Source: Skeletonema tropicum
Lineage: Eukaryota; Bacillariophyta; Thalassiosirophyceae; Thalassiosirales; Thalassiosiraceae
Assembly: GCA_037178625.1 (NCBI GenBank)
Contig: CM074128.1
Coordinates: forward strand, 682,001 to 746,000
DNA: 64,000 nucleotides
Direction of reading: 5' to 3'
Numbering within the stretch: position 1 is the stretch's first letter; each line of letters begins with the position of its first letter. Positions 1 through 10,341 of this stretch are shown here, piece after piece. The notes under the pieces were generated by a model, which saw only the letters and a program-made list of their open reading frames with translations, was not told where the DNA came from and searched no databases. Position numbers and translations under genes: made by a program.

Positions 1-1041
1 TGGATACTTGGCCTGTGCTGCCGGTTTGATACATAGAACATTATCCGCATTATTTGGTACCGAAACAATCGTTCCATCAGCTGATGCCGCAGCACCATGC
101 CACTTGTGCCCACCCAATGGATAGTTTCCATGAGTAGTCACAAGGACACGTGCTTCTGGAGACGAGGGTATAAAACCATTGGGATCGTGATCCACCTCTC
201 CATCGTAATTAACACCACTTGCATCAATTCGTAACACACCCTCCGCGTTTTGAGGGATGCAATATATCGCACCATCTGTGTTTCCAACCACTCCTCCATA
301 CCATTTGCACCTCCCTTCAAACTTTGGACCAACGAACGAACACTCTTCCGTGACTGGGTTAATCCTCAATACTTTCTTTGCGTACTGCGGAACTGCGTAA
401 ATACACTTGTCGTGTGGCGAGATTGTTCCACCATGATACTTCCATGGAGAATGACGTTCTTGATATGCTTCAGTGTGTGTTTCATCATCACCACCGTTCC
501 TCTCTGGGATTATTGACGTAGTATCAAAGTACTTTTCGTAGGGGATATCAATTACACCAACCTCATCTGTCCTAGTGTCAATACGTAAAATGCAATCAGC
601 ATGACAGGGCAGTCCATAGATGATATCACCGATAACTATCCCACGCAGCCACTTGAATTTTCCATTCTGCACCATATTGCTTGCATCAAACTCCGGTCCG
701 ACGGGATAAACTTCATCCGTGGCGGTGTCGATGCATAACACTCGTTCTGCGTGACCTGGTATGCAATAGATTTTGTTATTGGGACCTTCCTCCCCTCCGA
801 GATAGAGAGTTGTTCCACGTAATGTCCGCTTATCTTTCTTTCTGCCTCTTTGTACAGGCCGTTTTGATTTGTTCCGTCCATTCTTCTTGCTATTGCTGCT
901 GCTATTGCTATTGTTGGGGTGGACAAAGATTGGGATTTCCGTCTCATCTCGATTGGTTGCATAGAGATAGTTTAGATCGGGACCTCCTTCGGCCCTGTGA
1001 GATATCCGACCGCTACTGCCGTCGTTGTTGTTGGATGCCAT
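1..1041 (-). CDS. Beta-propeller-like repeat protein, 3' end outside window
   Basis: An open frame of 347 codons starts at the ATG at 1041 and runs off the left edge without a stop. After a polar start rich in Asn, Ser and Lys, the protein holds about five repeats of 40-60 residues. Each has a core like IYCIPxxAxxVLRID, followed by a 'VGPxF...KWxGG' strand and a 'DGxIY' strand. This spacing of short beta strands with Gly/Trp turns suggests a propeller fold. Large families of such IY-x-IP repeat proteins exist in diatoms and other protists, mostly without known function, so I assign none. No signal peptide is visible. The reading frame is clean over the whole length. Function unknown; coding status is nearly certain. 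Confidence 0.85.
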   Translation of the reverse strand, partial: MASNNNDGSSGRISHRAEGGPDLNYLYATNRDETEIPIFVHPNNSNSSSNSKKNGRNKSKRPVQRGRKKDKRTLRGTTLYLGGEEGPNNKIYCIPGHAERVLCIDTATDEVYPVGPEFDASNMVQNGKFKWLRGIVIGDIIYGLPCHADCILRIDTRTDEVGVIDIPYEKYFDTTSIIPERNGGDDETHTEAYQERHSPWKYHGGTISPHDKCIYAVPQYAKKVLRINPVTEECSFVGPKFEGRCKWYGGVVGNTDGAIYCIPQNAEGVLRIDASGVNYDGEVDHDPNGFIPSSPEARVLVTTHGNYPLGGHKWHGAAASADGTIVSVPNNADNVLCIKPAAQAKYP

Positions 1042-1346
1042 TTTAGATCGCCCCCAATGATAATGTTGTGTTGTGGTTATTGTATTGTTGATGGTAGGCG
1101 CAGCGGATGATAGCCATCAGGAGCAAAAGAAGATACCAACGAGCTATATACTTATCAATTGGGTGAATGGCGGAAAATAAATGGCGCGGCCTGAGCGAGT
1201 GATGGTTCCCGCCACCATTTTATCGTACTTCCCGCCAAAATCAAAATACTCCAATATCCGAGCGAGGACACGGCCTTACCAACCTCTTTCCCGCCAGAAA
1301 CCGTCAGTCAGTCACGGGTTAATCCGTGACTGAATTCTACTGTGCC
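1042..1346. other. Intergenic, upstream of the propeller-like gene
   Basis: This stretch lies between the start of the minus-strand repeat protein and the first tandem array. I see no coding frame or RNA gene. It must contain the promoter of the minus-strand gene. A short self-complementary piece occurs around 1305-1335 (CAGTCACGG, then CCGTGACTG). Confidence 0.5.
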
Positions 1347-2393
1347 TTCATCAAGTCGCATAGAGACTGCAGCATCGCCGCTACAAGTGTAGTCCTCATG
1401 AGCCGTATACATTTCCTTCTATACTATCGTTGCCAACTATAATGAACCACTAGCAGCGGTTCAGGCTCATATCCACGTCGCTACAGATATTGTAATGGTG
1501 AAAGACGGAGCTAGCTCTACGCTCGATTGGCCTTCATCAAGTCGCATACGAGGCTGTAACATCGCCGCTACAAGTGTAGTCCTCATGAGCCGTATACATT
1601 TCCTTCTATACTATCGTTGCCAACTATAATGAACCACCAGCAGCGGCTCAGGCTCATACTCACGTCGCTGCACACATTGAGTTGGTGAAAGACGGAGCTG
1701 GCTCTACGCTCAATCGGCATTCATCGAGTCGCATACGAGGCTGTAACATCGCCGCTACAAGTGTAGTCCTCATGAGCCGTATACATTTCCTTCTATACTA
1801 TTGTTTCCAACTATAATGAACCACCAGCAGCGGCTCAGGCTCATACTCACGTCGCTGCACACATTGAGTTGGTGAAAGACGGAGCTGGCTCTACGCTCAA
1901 TCGGCATTCATCGAGTCGCATACGAGGCTGTAACATCTCCGCTACAAGTGTAGTCCTCATGAGCCGTATACATTTCCTTCTATACTATCGTTGCCAACTA
2001 TAATGAACCACTAGCAGCGGCTCAGGCTCATATTCACGTCGCCACACACATAAATGTGTCGCAAACAGCTAGCTCTATGCTCAATCGGCCTTCATCAAGT
2101 CGCATACGAGACTGCAGCATCGCCGCTACAAGTGTAGTTACCATGAGCCGTGTATATGTCCTTTCGTACTATCGTTGCCAACTATAATGAACCACTAGCA
2201 GCGGCTCAGGCTCATATTCACGTCGCTACACACATAAATGTGTCGCAAACAGCTAGCTCTATGCTCAATTGGCCTTCATCAAGTCGCATACGAGACTGTA
2301 ACATCGTCGCTACAAGTGTAGTTACCATGAGCCGTGTATATGTCCTTTCGTACTATCGTTGCCAACTATAATGAACCACTAGCAGCGGATATT
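1347..2393. repeat. Satellite array A, about 5.6 units of 184-187 bp
   Basis: The anchor TTCATCAAGTCGCATACGAG (with small changes) recurs at 1347, 1533, 1720, 1907, 2091 and 2275, giving periods of 186, 187, 187, 184 and 184 bp. The last two units differ from the earlier ones (for example 'acataaatgtgtcgcaaaca'), so the array has two subtypes. Each unit carries the near-palindrome CTACAAGTGTAG and the conserved core CAACTATAATGAACCACTAG. The same core is present, reverse-complemented and diverged, in the array at 28.2-30.4 kb. No gene is visible; short open frames here are repeat by-products. Confidence 0.9.
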
Positions 2394-2465
2394 GCTTGAA
2401 TTGACGGTGCTAGACGCATAAAATGGTGTCAAAATACTGAGCTAACACGTTGCCCAAATCGATCA

Positions 2466-3160
2466 TTACAAGGTTGCTGTGAACACTACAGATGGCATAT
2501 CCGAGGTTAGAGTTGATATGTTGTCTATATGCATGCATAGAAGAGGTTTGCTGACTAAAACGTTCACAAGCACAAATACATCACACAATATAGTCAAAAT
2601 ATGTGTTTTGAAGAGGGCACTGGGCTTGACAAAGATTGAGTAGCATATTGATATACGAGCTACAGATGACATACCCGAGGTTAGAGTTGATATGTCGTCC
2701 ACATGGATGCATAGATAAGGCCTGATTATTAAAACCTCTTACATCACTGATATATCACACAATAGAAGCACTCAATGTGTTCTGATGAGGCATTTATTGA
2801 TTTTGCCGTGACTGAGTAGCGTAGTGTCATACGAGCTACAGATGACATACCCGAGGTTGGAGTTGATATGTCGTCCACATGAATGCATAGAAGAGGTATG
2901 GTGACTTCAATCTGTAAAATCACGTGTGAATGCACAATAGAAGCACTAAATGTGTCCTTACGAGGGCATTAAAATTGGCCAAAATTGAGTAGTATAGTGA
3001 TTGTACGGACTTTGTAAGATATTTGTTAGGTCTGAGTTGATATGTCGTCCACATTGATATATAGAAGAAGTCTGAGCACTTCAACTTGTTGAATCACAAA
3101 TGCCTTGCACAATAATCTAACGCTATTGCATCCTGACGATCAGGTCTGATTTGATGAAGT
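2466..3160. repeat. Tandem array of about 175 bp, four units
   Basis: The core GAGTTGATATG recurs at about 2510, 2684, 2860 and 3034, with periods of 174, 176 and 174 bp. The two middle copies share 'acagatgacatacccgaggtt' almost exactly. The last copy is the most diverged. Sequence and period differ from the neighbouring 186 bp array, so I treat it as a separate repeat family. Small minus-strand open frames here follow the repeats and are not called as genes. Confidence 0.8.
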
Positions 3161-3384
3161 TAACTTTGTGTTGAATTGTTGCGTCTGCAGTAGCTTAGAG
3201 ACCCCAAACACACAACCTCCTCCCGTTAAACCAAATATGGACAATTTCGCGCAGTTGCTTGATGTGAATAAATGTTACCTCTCAGAAACAAAACTGCCAC
3301 TTTAAATGCGCTGCATTGTTGTCATATCTTGGAGCGGTAGAACGAGCCGATGGCAAAGTTTTTGTCACGTATATCCGCTGCCAT

Positions 3385-3903
3385 TCAAACAGGACGTTCG
3401 TAGTATTTAATCAAATCATTCCTCCAATCAACTTGAGCCGGATCACCCTCATTACTTTTATATTCAATCATCAAATTGTTCCATTCATCTCGATTGATTT
3501 GTATCTTCTCCATCTTCTCACGCTCAGTAGTAACTGGATTGACCGTACAAGTGTATGATACCAGCCAAGTGCCGACAAGTAAAGCATACTAATCGTCCTT
3601 CCTAAAGAATCCAAGTCGACGAGCGAGGCCGTAATCGTCTGCGCCTCCGTTGATGGTGTACCAACATGACTCTCCAATCGACAGGAACAACAAAAGTTCC
3701 AATAATAAGTTTCGCGCACGCATCATCGTTTCGTTACCCTGCATTACCGAGTTTGCGGGGCCTTTTTTTATGGGATGTCCGGCTGCACTTGATGAAGCTA
3801 CTATGAAAAAACGCCCAGCAAAAGCAGTATGTGGAAGCAATGGCAATGGTTCTTCTGAGCACGGTAGGGCGTAGTTATGCAACTTTATGGAATTTTTGGC
3901 CAT
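3385..3903 (-). CDS. Putative small membrane protein with one in-frame TAG
   Basis: A frame of 173 codons starts at the ATG at 3903 and ends with TGA at 3385-3387, but holds an in-frame TAG at 3589-3591. The part after the TAG reads like real protein: a hydrophobic segment (ALLVGTWLVSYTC) then a charged, Trp-containing soluble tail. The part before it has a hydrophobic stretch (LLLELLLFLS) and a Gly-rich loop (TINGGADDYGLARRLGFFRK). Removing just the TAG would give an uninterrupted protein. It could be a short exon join, a sequencing error or a decaying gene. I do not recognise the family. Confidence 0.35.
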
Positions 3904-4157
3904 TGCGCGAGGGCTTCTCTAAGTGGCGGCGGACAGGAGCGGAACTTGTTGAAGCAGATGGGCATCTGAAATGAATAAGAACAATCGCTAAAATTCACTA
4001 ATTCTTTCCTGGGACAGCCGTGAGGAGCCCCCGAGCGAGCGCCGATGAGACAAAAGTGCATTCGTCAGCAACAAGCCGAAGCCAACACGCCTACATATGC
4101 TGAAGAAGCCTCTACAATTGTCGGCGCAGTATCAGTATTTCGGAATAATATTCAACA

Positions 4158-4826
4158 ATGAAGACAACGACGACCATCCTTCTGGCCTCTGCTATTTGTG
4201 GAGGCGCTTTCGGCTTCGCTCCCACATCATCATCATCTCAGCGTACCTCCACATCTCTTGCCTTCTTCGGTGGGCAGAAGAAAGCGACTGCTTCTATCAA
4301 AGGATCTCCACTAGCCGACGAGGCATTAGAAACCTACCTCGCCAAGTACCCAACAGATGCCAAAACAACCTCTTTCTTCTTCGAGACATGGGGCATGCCA
4401 GAGTCATATCAGGCACCAAAGTCAAAACAAAACATCTTCAGTAGAAAGGACGAAGAGATCAAATCGACATTTAACACAATTGCATCTATCTATGGAGATG
4501 AAGAAGCTTTGAAAATGGTCAAGATTCAACCGTCTGTGTTGGCATTTAAGAAGGAGAACTTCCAACCCAGTCTTGATGCGTTTGGTGAGAATTTCGGATA
4601 TGAAGAGAGCAAGGAGATGATCATCCGTAATCCTGGATTACTTGGTACGAAGCCAGCCAATGCGGCCTCGGCGGATGATCTTACAATGCAATTGAGTTAC
4701 GTCGTACAATTTACTCGTCCTATTGGAGCTGTTGGGCCAGTTATTTTGATTGGGTTATTGTGTGTTCCTGCACTTGAGTCTGCACTTGGTGTAGGGAAGG
4801 GCGAACTGTTGAGTGCTCTGTTTTAA
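4158..4826 (+). CDS. Plastid-targeted protein of unknown function
   Basis: 222 residues. The N-terminus is a bipartite plastid presequence: a signal peptide (MKTTTTILLASAICGG) ending in the ASAFAP-like motif GAFGFAP, then a Ser/Thr/Arg-rich transit peptide up to about residue 40 (STSLAFFGG). The body has helical segments including 'EALKMVKIQPSVLAF' and 'MIIRNPGLLGTKP', which recall helical plastid proteins conserved in algae and plants. A single hydrophobic segment lies near the C-terminus (about residues 190-212), so it is probably membrane-anchored, perhaps in the thylakoid. A frame starting at 4097 is a shadow. Targeting is well supported; function is not known to me. Confidence 0.85.
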   Translation: MKTTTTILLASAICGGAFGFAPTSSSSQRTSTSLAFFGGQKKATASIKGSPLADEALETYLAKYPTDAKTTSFFFETWGMPESYQAPKSKQNIFSRKDEEIKSTFNTIASIYGDEEALKMVKIQPSVLAFKKENFQPSLDAFGENFGYEESKEMIIRNPGLLGTKPANAASADDLTMQLSYVVQFTRPIGAVGPVILIGLLCVPALESALGVGKGELLSALF

Positions 4827-5049
4827 AAGTGATCGTATCAAACTATCTATATAATGTTTCTACTTCATTTACTTTGTGGCTGCTCAATGTAATACATTTC
4901 TCTTAGCTATCAAATAATGGCTTATTTTTAGCGGTAATATATCAATGAAGTAAATTAACAAGTATATTTGTTTTCCCTTTTTTCTGTTTCTCTTTTTGTT
5001 TGTAATATGCGTGTTGCGAATTGTAAGCGAAACACTTCACATCTTTTTG

Positions 5050-8000
5050 TTATAACTTTGTTTTCTTTGAGGAAGGCTCGAGCAAGTCACCTAGATCGTA
5101 CAAGTCGTCTCCTCCATCTGCCCCTGAGGAAGCTCTCATCAATAGAGCTTTCCTCTTCAAGTCTTCCGAGCTTTCTTCGGCTGGTTCTTTGAATGCACTG
5201 TCTCCGAGGCTACTGTTGCCAAGATTGCGACGTTTTGACTTGGATGATTTCCCTTTTGTAAGAACATTCTCTTTCAAATCAAGCCAATCGTTCACGTATT
5301 TTTGTTGAAATTCTTTGCGATCAATTTGTGCAGAGTGATTCCTGATGTATGGATGATCTAATGCTTGCTCTGCTGTGAGACGCTTCTTCGGATCAAGATG
5401 AAGCAGACCATCGAGAAGACTAATGAGACCTGCAAAATCTTCTTCGGCATCCTTGCTCAATTTTAGCATGTGACGTAGAGCCTTTTCCACGCCACGGTTG
5501 TATTTCTTCTTCTTTCCTTCGTCTCCGAGCACGTACATATGGAGCGAATAGTACGGAAACTTCTTTGCTTCTTCAAAATTGCCCTTCTCTGGCACGCCAG
5601 CAATTTTGAATACTTGAGTCATTTTGGAAATGCGATCTTTTCCTGGGAAGAGCTGTTTTCCAAGCAGAAGATTCGCGACAAGTGCCCCAAGAGCCCACAT
5701 ATCAGTTTCCTTGGTGTGTCTGGTTCCACCTAGGAGAAGCTCGGGAGCAGCGAAAGGTTCGACGTCTTCGGTATTGTGATCCTTGCTCTTCTTCGATCGG
5801 ACATATTTCAGCGGATTGAAATCTTTCGTGCGATCATTGCCATGAAGCACCATCACTTTCGACAACCCACTGAATTTTGCAGTCCCACAATTATCGAGAT
5901 AGATCTGGTCGGGCAAGAGACTTCGTAGAATGATATGATTGGAGTGGCAAAAGGAAATAGCAGATATGATATCGTGGCACCAGCTTGCAAGGACAGATGG
6001 TGGAATCATGGCGAAGCCACCTTCCTTCTTTCTCTGGTACCTACCCATTACTTTCTGCATATTCAGAGGTGTCGGCTCCATGACCAGGTGTGATCCCGAT
6101 CCGACTTGCTTCTTCCCGGCCGCGGCAGCACGTTGGTTCTTTTCAATCATTGCCAAGATATCGTTAGCTGCCTTGCTTGGAAAGTTGCCTCCCGAGGACG
6201 ATTCCTTTGGTTCCTCGTTGTCAGAATCCAAGGCAATAGCCAATGGTAAGATAAAATTAGGATGACCCTGAGGGGAAGGAATGAGGAAATGCAGTTGATG
6301 TAAAAGCTGCATCTCTTGCAAGGCAGAGACGGAGAAGCCCATTTGCATACTTCCTCCAGTGTTTGACTGTTCTTTCTGCTCAACTTTTTCAGCGGGCCAG
6401 CGCTGTAGTGACACAGCAACAGCTCTATTATCTTCTTCCATATCGCCTTCTGATGGTAGAAATGAAGCCAGAGTTGGGTATTGGTCTTCAAGGTTCAATT
6501 TACCACCGGTGAATGATTTTGCCATGGAAGCTAGGGCGTTCATATCGACAAAACCTTCGCTATGTAACCTCGGCGAAGAGAAGATTTCACACAATGATCC
6601 ACTAAGACTCGGCCCATATTTGTGAGGAACCCACCACCTTAGACCTGCGGAATCAAGATGATCCTGGGGAGCACTGGCTGCTACGCAAGTTTTCCACCCA
6701 GCATCATAAATGTCAGACGTGTCCGAAGTTCCATACCAACCATGCTTGCCGTCAATTTTCTGCATATCAAGCAAACCTGGTTGAACCTTCGCCTGTTTTA
6801 TCACATCTTTTTCCGTCCTCGAAGCAGTGAAAAGCACTGGTGCTGGTAAAGATGCGGCATCGCAAAGCATCTGCGCTGCGATAGCAAGAGCTTTCCAATT
6901 ACCTTCCAAGACAATGTCAGAAGTGCCTGCTAACAAACCGCTGGCAAACCAAATATTGCATTTGCTCTCGAAACAAGTCTTCCCGAGGATTGGAAGTACA
7001 CGCTGTTCAATAACGTCCGCCTTCACGTTGCGGAACACTTCACGGAGTTTTGAACGCTCGGATATCTCTCTATACGCAGGTGAAGATACAAATTTGGAGT
7101 CGTCAATGATTTGACCAGGATGCTTATCCTTGTAAGCCCCACAGATGCTCTGGATACGCACAATGTTCTGAGCCATGAGTGATGCCTTGCTGTCACTAAA
7201 TAATTCGTGCTTTGCAGATTGCGACGCGAAGCTCTTCTTTACTTTGGCAAGTACTTGACAAGAGTGGTATATTTGTTCGGCAACGTCGCTCAACGTAAAC
7301 GGTTCTAGTGCTAGAGCGGGAATTAATGGCTCAATGTCCAAAGAAAGGAATCCAGCAATAGCTGCAAAAGCATACTTTGGGCCATGCTTCAACCAAAGTA
7401 CCGGTCCAGCAGCAAGGACGTGACCAGAGAGAGCCAACGCCATAGCGTTTTCGGCAAGTGGTTCAGCCATAGCCTTCGTGCCGGTAACAGCATTTATTAC
7501 CCAGTCAACACCTGTCCAGAACACATCATAATTCAACGCAGATAAGATCGTTTTTTCTGCTTTGATTACACGCCGCTCCCAATTCTTTGCTTCTTCACTG
7601 TTTGGGTTGAAGAGGGACCCAGGATAAAACACACGATACGCATGTTCAAGCACAGCTTCCAGACGATTCCATTTCTTCACCTTCTGAGACTTGTTAGCAA
7701 TGAACAGGGACGCCAATTGAATGTCACGAAGCTTAAAGTTCGAATTCAATCCAATCGCATCCGGAAGATTGATGTAGCGGTAGAAAATGATACACGCGTG
7801 AGCCGATACATTTTCTGATAAGCCCGCGCTAGTTACAATCTCTGATATTTCGAGGCAGGCGGTGCCAACTGCTCTGGGGTCCGAAAGCCGCATTGAATCT
7901 GCAGTGCCTATCTTAGCCATGGCTGTGAGATCTTGCGAGGAAGTTGATCCAATTGAAGGCTGATGATGGGTTGGAGTGGACTCGAGTAACAAAGCCCAAT

Positions 8001-10341
8001 CCCTCCCAAATCCCCACCGATGTTGGCGAATATGGTGATCTCGTAGCAATTCAATCTGAAGAGAAATAAGTTCCTTTGCAATGTTTACCTTCTCCTTGAC
8101 CCGACGAGCTGAAAGCTCGCTGAGGGAGGCATCTCCTCCATCAATGCGGAGGTGATTATCTGTAACGGGATCAGGTTGGACCGATGCACCACTTGTCTTT
8201 TGCACAAACTCATAAAAGTAATTCCAGGTAGCAGGTCTCGCGTCCTTTTTCAATGGTTCCTCAAGAGCATTTTGATAGATATGGTTGGCCCCAAGATTCA
8301 TGAATTCTACTCCACGCTTATAATCAGCAAGACGAGTTTGGACATATCCCCACAGGATAGATATCTTGTGTGGTGGAGCACCAAAGTAAATCTTCCGTGG
8401 GCCATTGGGGTTAGCCTCGTTAATCACCCTGTTATGTGACACTCGCCCCATATCTTCCACTGCCTGCACCCAGATGGAACACCTATTTTTCTTCTCGAAC
8501 GAATTCGCAAACGCAGAGTCTTGGAGATCTTCATTGGCACGGATAGACTTGCTTGGACTGCCGGAACCTCTGCCGGTCTTTTTGAAAAGCAGCTTGTAGT
8601 CTTCGTTCGACAAAACTCCACCGAGAAAACCAAGATCGTCGAAACATCCAATGTAATGTCTAGGAGCACCAATTTCCATGCATTCTTTCTCAATTTCATC
8701 ATTCAGGTACAGCATTGCCTTATCCATATCTTCTTTCTTTTCAGCGGATAGTGTCAGCTTCGCAAACTGTTTACTCTTACTATCGGAATGCTTGAAATCG
8801 ACCTCTACGCCATAGCAATATCCCTTCAGTGAGAAGAATCTCTTCCTCACTACATCCAACACGACGCGGGGAATGATCATTTCTGTGTATGGTTTGCCCT
8901 CCTCTCCAATTAGCAATGAAGATGACGTTGGCTCTGCAACACCATACAATTTATCCATAATTCTGGCATTCTGCTTCTCCAACCACTCGATGGCCTTCTT
9001 GACTTCCAATCCAGTAACGACAAGTTTCCACACGGACCCATCTTGCGATGCATCCATTGCCTTTTTCAAATCATTGTCTTCGCCCTCAGGACGACCCCCC
9101 TGCACTGTGATGTTCGTGACATCAATGTGGACACGTGAGTGTCGTTGACACTTGTACAAAATATGACATCTCAGCATGTCGTCCTTCACAGGAGTTTGGA
9201 TGTACATGTAGTTCTTGACCTTGGCCCCAGGAACAGGTGACGACGACCTAGATAAATCAGACCGTGGCGACGTCACATTCGAACTCAATAGGAGAGAATC
9301 ATCTTGATAATTCCGATCCTTCCTGGCAATAACATACTTCTCACCCTCTTCATCAAGAATCATCCACTTTTCCTTGGACAAATCCGTCCAAACATCGGCA
9401 TTATCTCCACGATACATCAATTGATGCCTCCCACTCTCCGGATCATACTGTGCCACATCCGCCACATAATCTTCCCCATCATCCTCAAAATACACCTTAA
9501 TCACACGATTCATAATCTCCCTACCAACTCTCCCACTCGAATTCGTATTCGGCTCAATCCAATGTCCCTCCAACTCTTCCAATTCCTCCACCTCCTCAAA
9601 ATCCTTTGGAATTTCCAAAGTACCACGACACTTCTCACTACCACAATAACATTTGGTAACCGCCCTCCCCCGTTTCCTATCCCATTGATAATCAAAACTC
9701 AATTCCTCCCCAGTACCAATATCCCTCAAAGCAAAGACACACGCCCGAATAATCCCCCGCACCTTCCATCGATGCACGACACAATTCGGTTCACACGAAT
9801 GATTGATATACCGTGCAATCCCCCCCCGATGACGTGCATCCAAATATATATCCCCATCCAATGCCATAATATACAACATCCGTTCATGCTTATACCGTGC
9901 AAACAATCCATCGAGGTATTGACGCTTGACTGCCACGCCGACATATTCAATGATGAATTCTCCCCGACGGACTGGTTCTTGGACCAGTAATCCCCGTCCC
10001 TTGAGACCGGCGTCAAAGACACGTAATTTCTTCCACTCCTTCCGTTGGATCCGTTTATTGCCACATAATGGTCCACCGGGACAACTGGTACCACATTCTT
10101 CTTGACATGCGTACAATGCGCATGTTTCGTCGGTGCAGCATTTGGATTCCGTGTCAATGTCAGGTTCGCAGAAGCATGGTTCGGGACGTTTGTATTTGGG
10201 ACGTTGGGCTCGTTCGAGTTGAGAGATTTGGGAGAGTAGTAGTTGATGATGATGATTGTGATTGGAGGAGGAGGAGGTGGAGGTGTTGTGTTCGATCTTG
10301 ATGCAGGTGGGAGTAGTATTATTTGCCAGCAGTGTAGAATT
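5050..10341 (-). CDS. SET methyltransferase-cyclin-pseudokinase fusion (main part)
   Basis: Open from just after a stop at 10342-10344 to TAA at 5050; 1763 codons with no ATG before the conserved domains, so the start lies in the upstream segment 10319-11959. Order: AWS zinc cluster (CFCEPD...ACQEECGTSC...CGNKR, 10180-10060); SET domain with NHSCEPN and ELSFDYQW; post-SET CYCGSEKCRG. This is the SETD2/NSD/ASH1 class, which methylates H3K36. Then a Tudor-like module (9300-9500), KH-like segments (8300-9000), a cyclin box of the K/T/L type (7450-7900), and a CDK-like kinase domain (about 5300-6400). The kinase is dead by sequence: HRDLKPxN is replaced by LRSLLPDQ (about 5931) and DFG by FSG (about 5874), while PFAAPE and DMWALG remain. 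The VAIK lysine also appears lost (VAVS). Probably nuclear and linked to RNA polymerase II elongation; that role is inference. Confidence 0.85.
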   Translation of the reverse strand, partial: NSTLLANNTTPTCIKIEHNTSTSSSSNHNHHHQLLLSQISQLERAQRPKYKRPEPCFCEPDIDTESKCCTDETCALYACQEECGTSCPGGPLCGNKRIQRKEWKKLRVFDAGLKGRGLLVQEPVRRGEFIIEYVGVAVKRQYLDGLFARYKHERMLYIMALDGDIYLDARHRGGIARYINHSCEPNCVVHRWKVRGIIRACVFALRDIGTGEELSFDYQWDRKRGRAVTKCYCGSEKCRGTLEIPKDFEEVEELEELEGHWIEPNTNSSGRVGREIMNRVIKVYFEDDGEDYVADVAQYDPESGRHQLMYRGDNADVWTDLSKEKWMILDEEGEKYVIARKDRNYQDDSLLLSSNVTSPRSDLSRSSSPVPGAKVKNYMYIQTPVKDDMLRCHILYKCQRHSRVHIDVTNITVQGGRPEGEDNDLKKAMDASQDGSVWKLVVTGLEVKKAIEWLEKQNARIMDKLYGVAEPTSSSLLIGEEGKPYTEMIIPRVVLDVVRKRFFSLKGYCYGVEVDFKHSDSKSKQFAKLTLSAEKKEDMDKAMLYLNDEIEKECMEIGAPRHYIGCFDDLGFLGGVLSNEDYKLLFKKTGRGSGSPSKSIRANEDLQDSAFANSFEKKNRCSIWVQAVEDMGRVSHNRVINEANPNGPRKIYFGAPPHKISILWGYVQTRLADYKRGVEFMNLGANHIYQNALEEPLKKDARPATWNYFYEFVQKTSGASVQPDPVTDNHLRIDGGDASLSELSARRVKEKVNIAKELISLQIELLRDHHIRQHRWGFGRDWALLLESTPTHHQPSIGSTSSQDLTAMAKIGTADSMRLSDPRAVGTACLEISEIVTSAGLSENVSAHACIIFYRYINLPDAIGLNSNFKLRDIQLASLFIANKSQKVKKWNRLEAVLEHAYRVFYPGSLFNPNSEEAKNWERRVIKAEKTILSALNYDVFWTGVDWVINAVTGTKAMAEPLAENAMALALSGHVLAAGPVLWLKHGPKYAFAAIAGFLSLDIEPLIPALALEPFTLSDVAEQIYHSCQVLAKVKKSFASQSAKHELFSDSKASLMAQNIVRIQSICGAYKDKHPGQIIDDSKFVSSPAYREISERSKLREVFRNVKADVIEQRVLPILGKTCFESKCNIWFASGLLAGTSDIVLEGNWKALAIAAQMLCDAASLPAPVLFTASRTEKDVIKQAKVQPGLLDMQKIDGKHGWYGTSDTSDIYDAGWKTCVAASAPQDHLDSAGLRWWVPHKYGPSLSGSLCEIFSSPRLHSEGFVDMNALASMAKSFTGGKLNLEDQYPTLASFLPSEGDMEEDNRAVAVSLQRWPAEKVEQKEQSNTGGSMQMGFSVSALQEMQLLHQLHFLIPSPQGHPNFILPLAIALDSDNEEPKESSSGGNFPSKAANDILAMIEKNQRAAAAGKKQVGSGSHLVMEPTPLNMQKVMGRYQRKKEGGFAMIPPSVLASWCHDIISAISFCHSNHIILRSLLPDQIYLDNCGTAKFSGLSKVMVLHGNDRTKDFNPLKYVRSKKSKDHNTEDVEPFAAPELLLGGTRHTKETDMWALGALVANLLLGKQLFPGKDRISKMTQVFKIAGVPEKGNFEEAKKFPYYSLHMYVLGDEGKKKKYNRGVEKALRHMLKLSKDAEEDFAGLISLLDGLLHLDPKKRLTAEQALDHPYIRNHSAQIDRKEFQQKYVNDWLDLKENVLTKGKSSKSKRRNLGNSSLGDSAFKEPAEESSEDLKRKALLMRASSGADGGDDLYDLGDLLEPSSKKTKL

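Noticed and set aside
9304..9990. A plus-strand 228-codon frame rich in Ile, Pro and Leu
   Set aside because: It is the reverse of the conserved SET domain and has no recognisable protein features.
10319..10324. Programmed +1 frameshift of Euplotes type at AAA-TAA
   Set aside because: The other frame breaks in this window have quite different contexts, so a general sequence-error explanation is simpler. Kept only as a side note.
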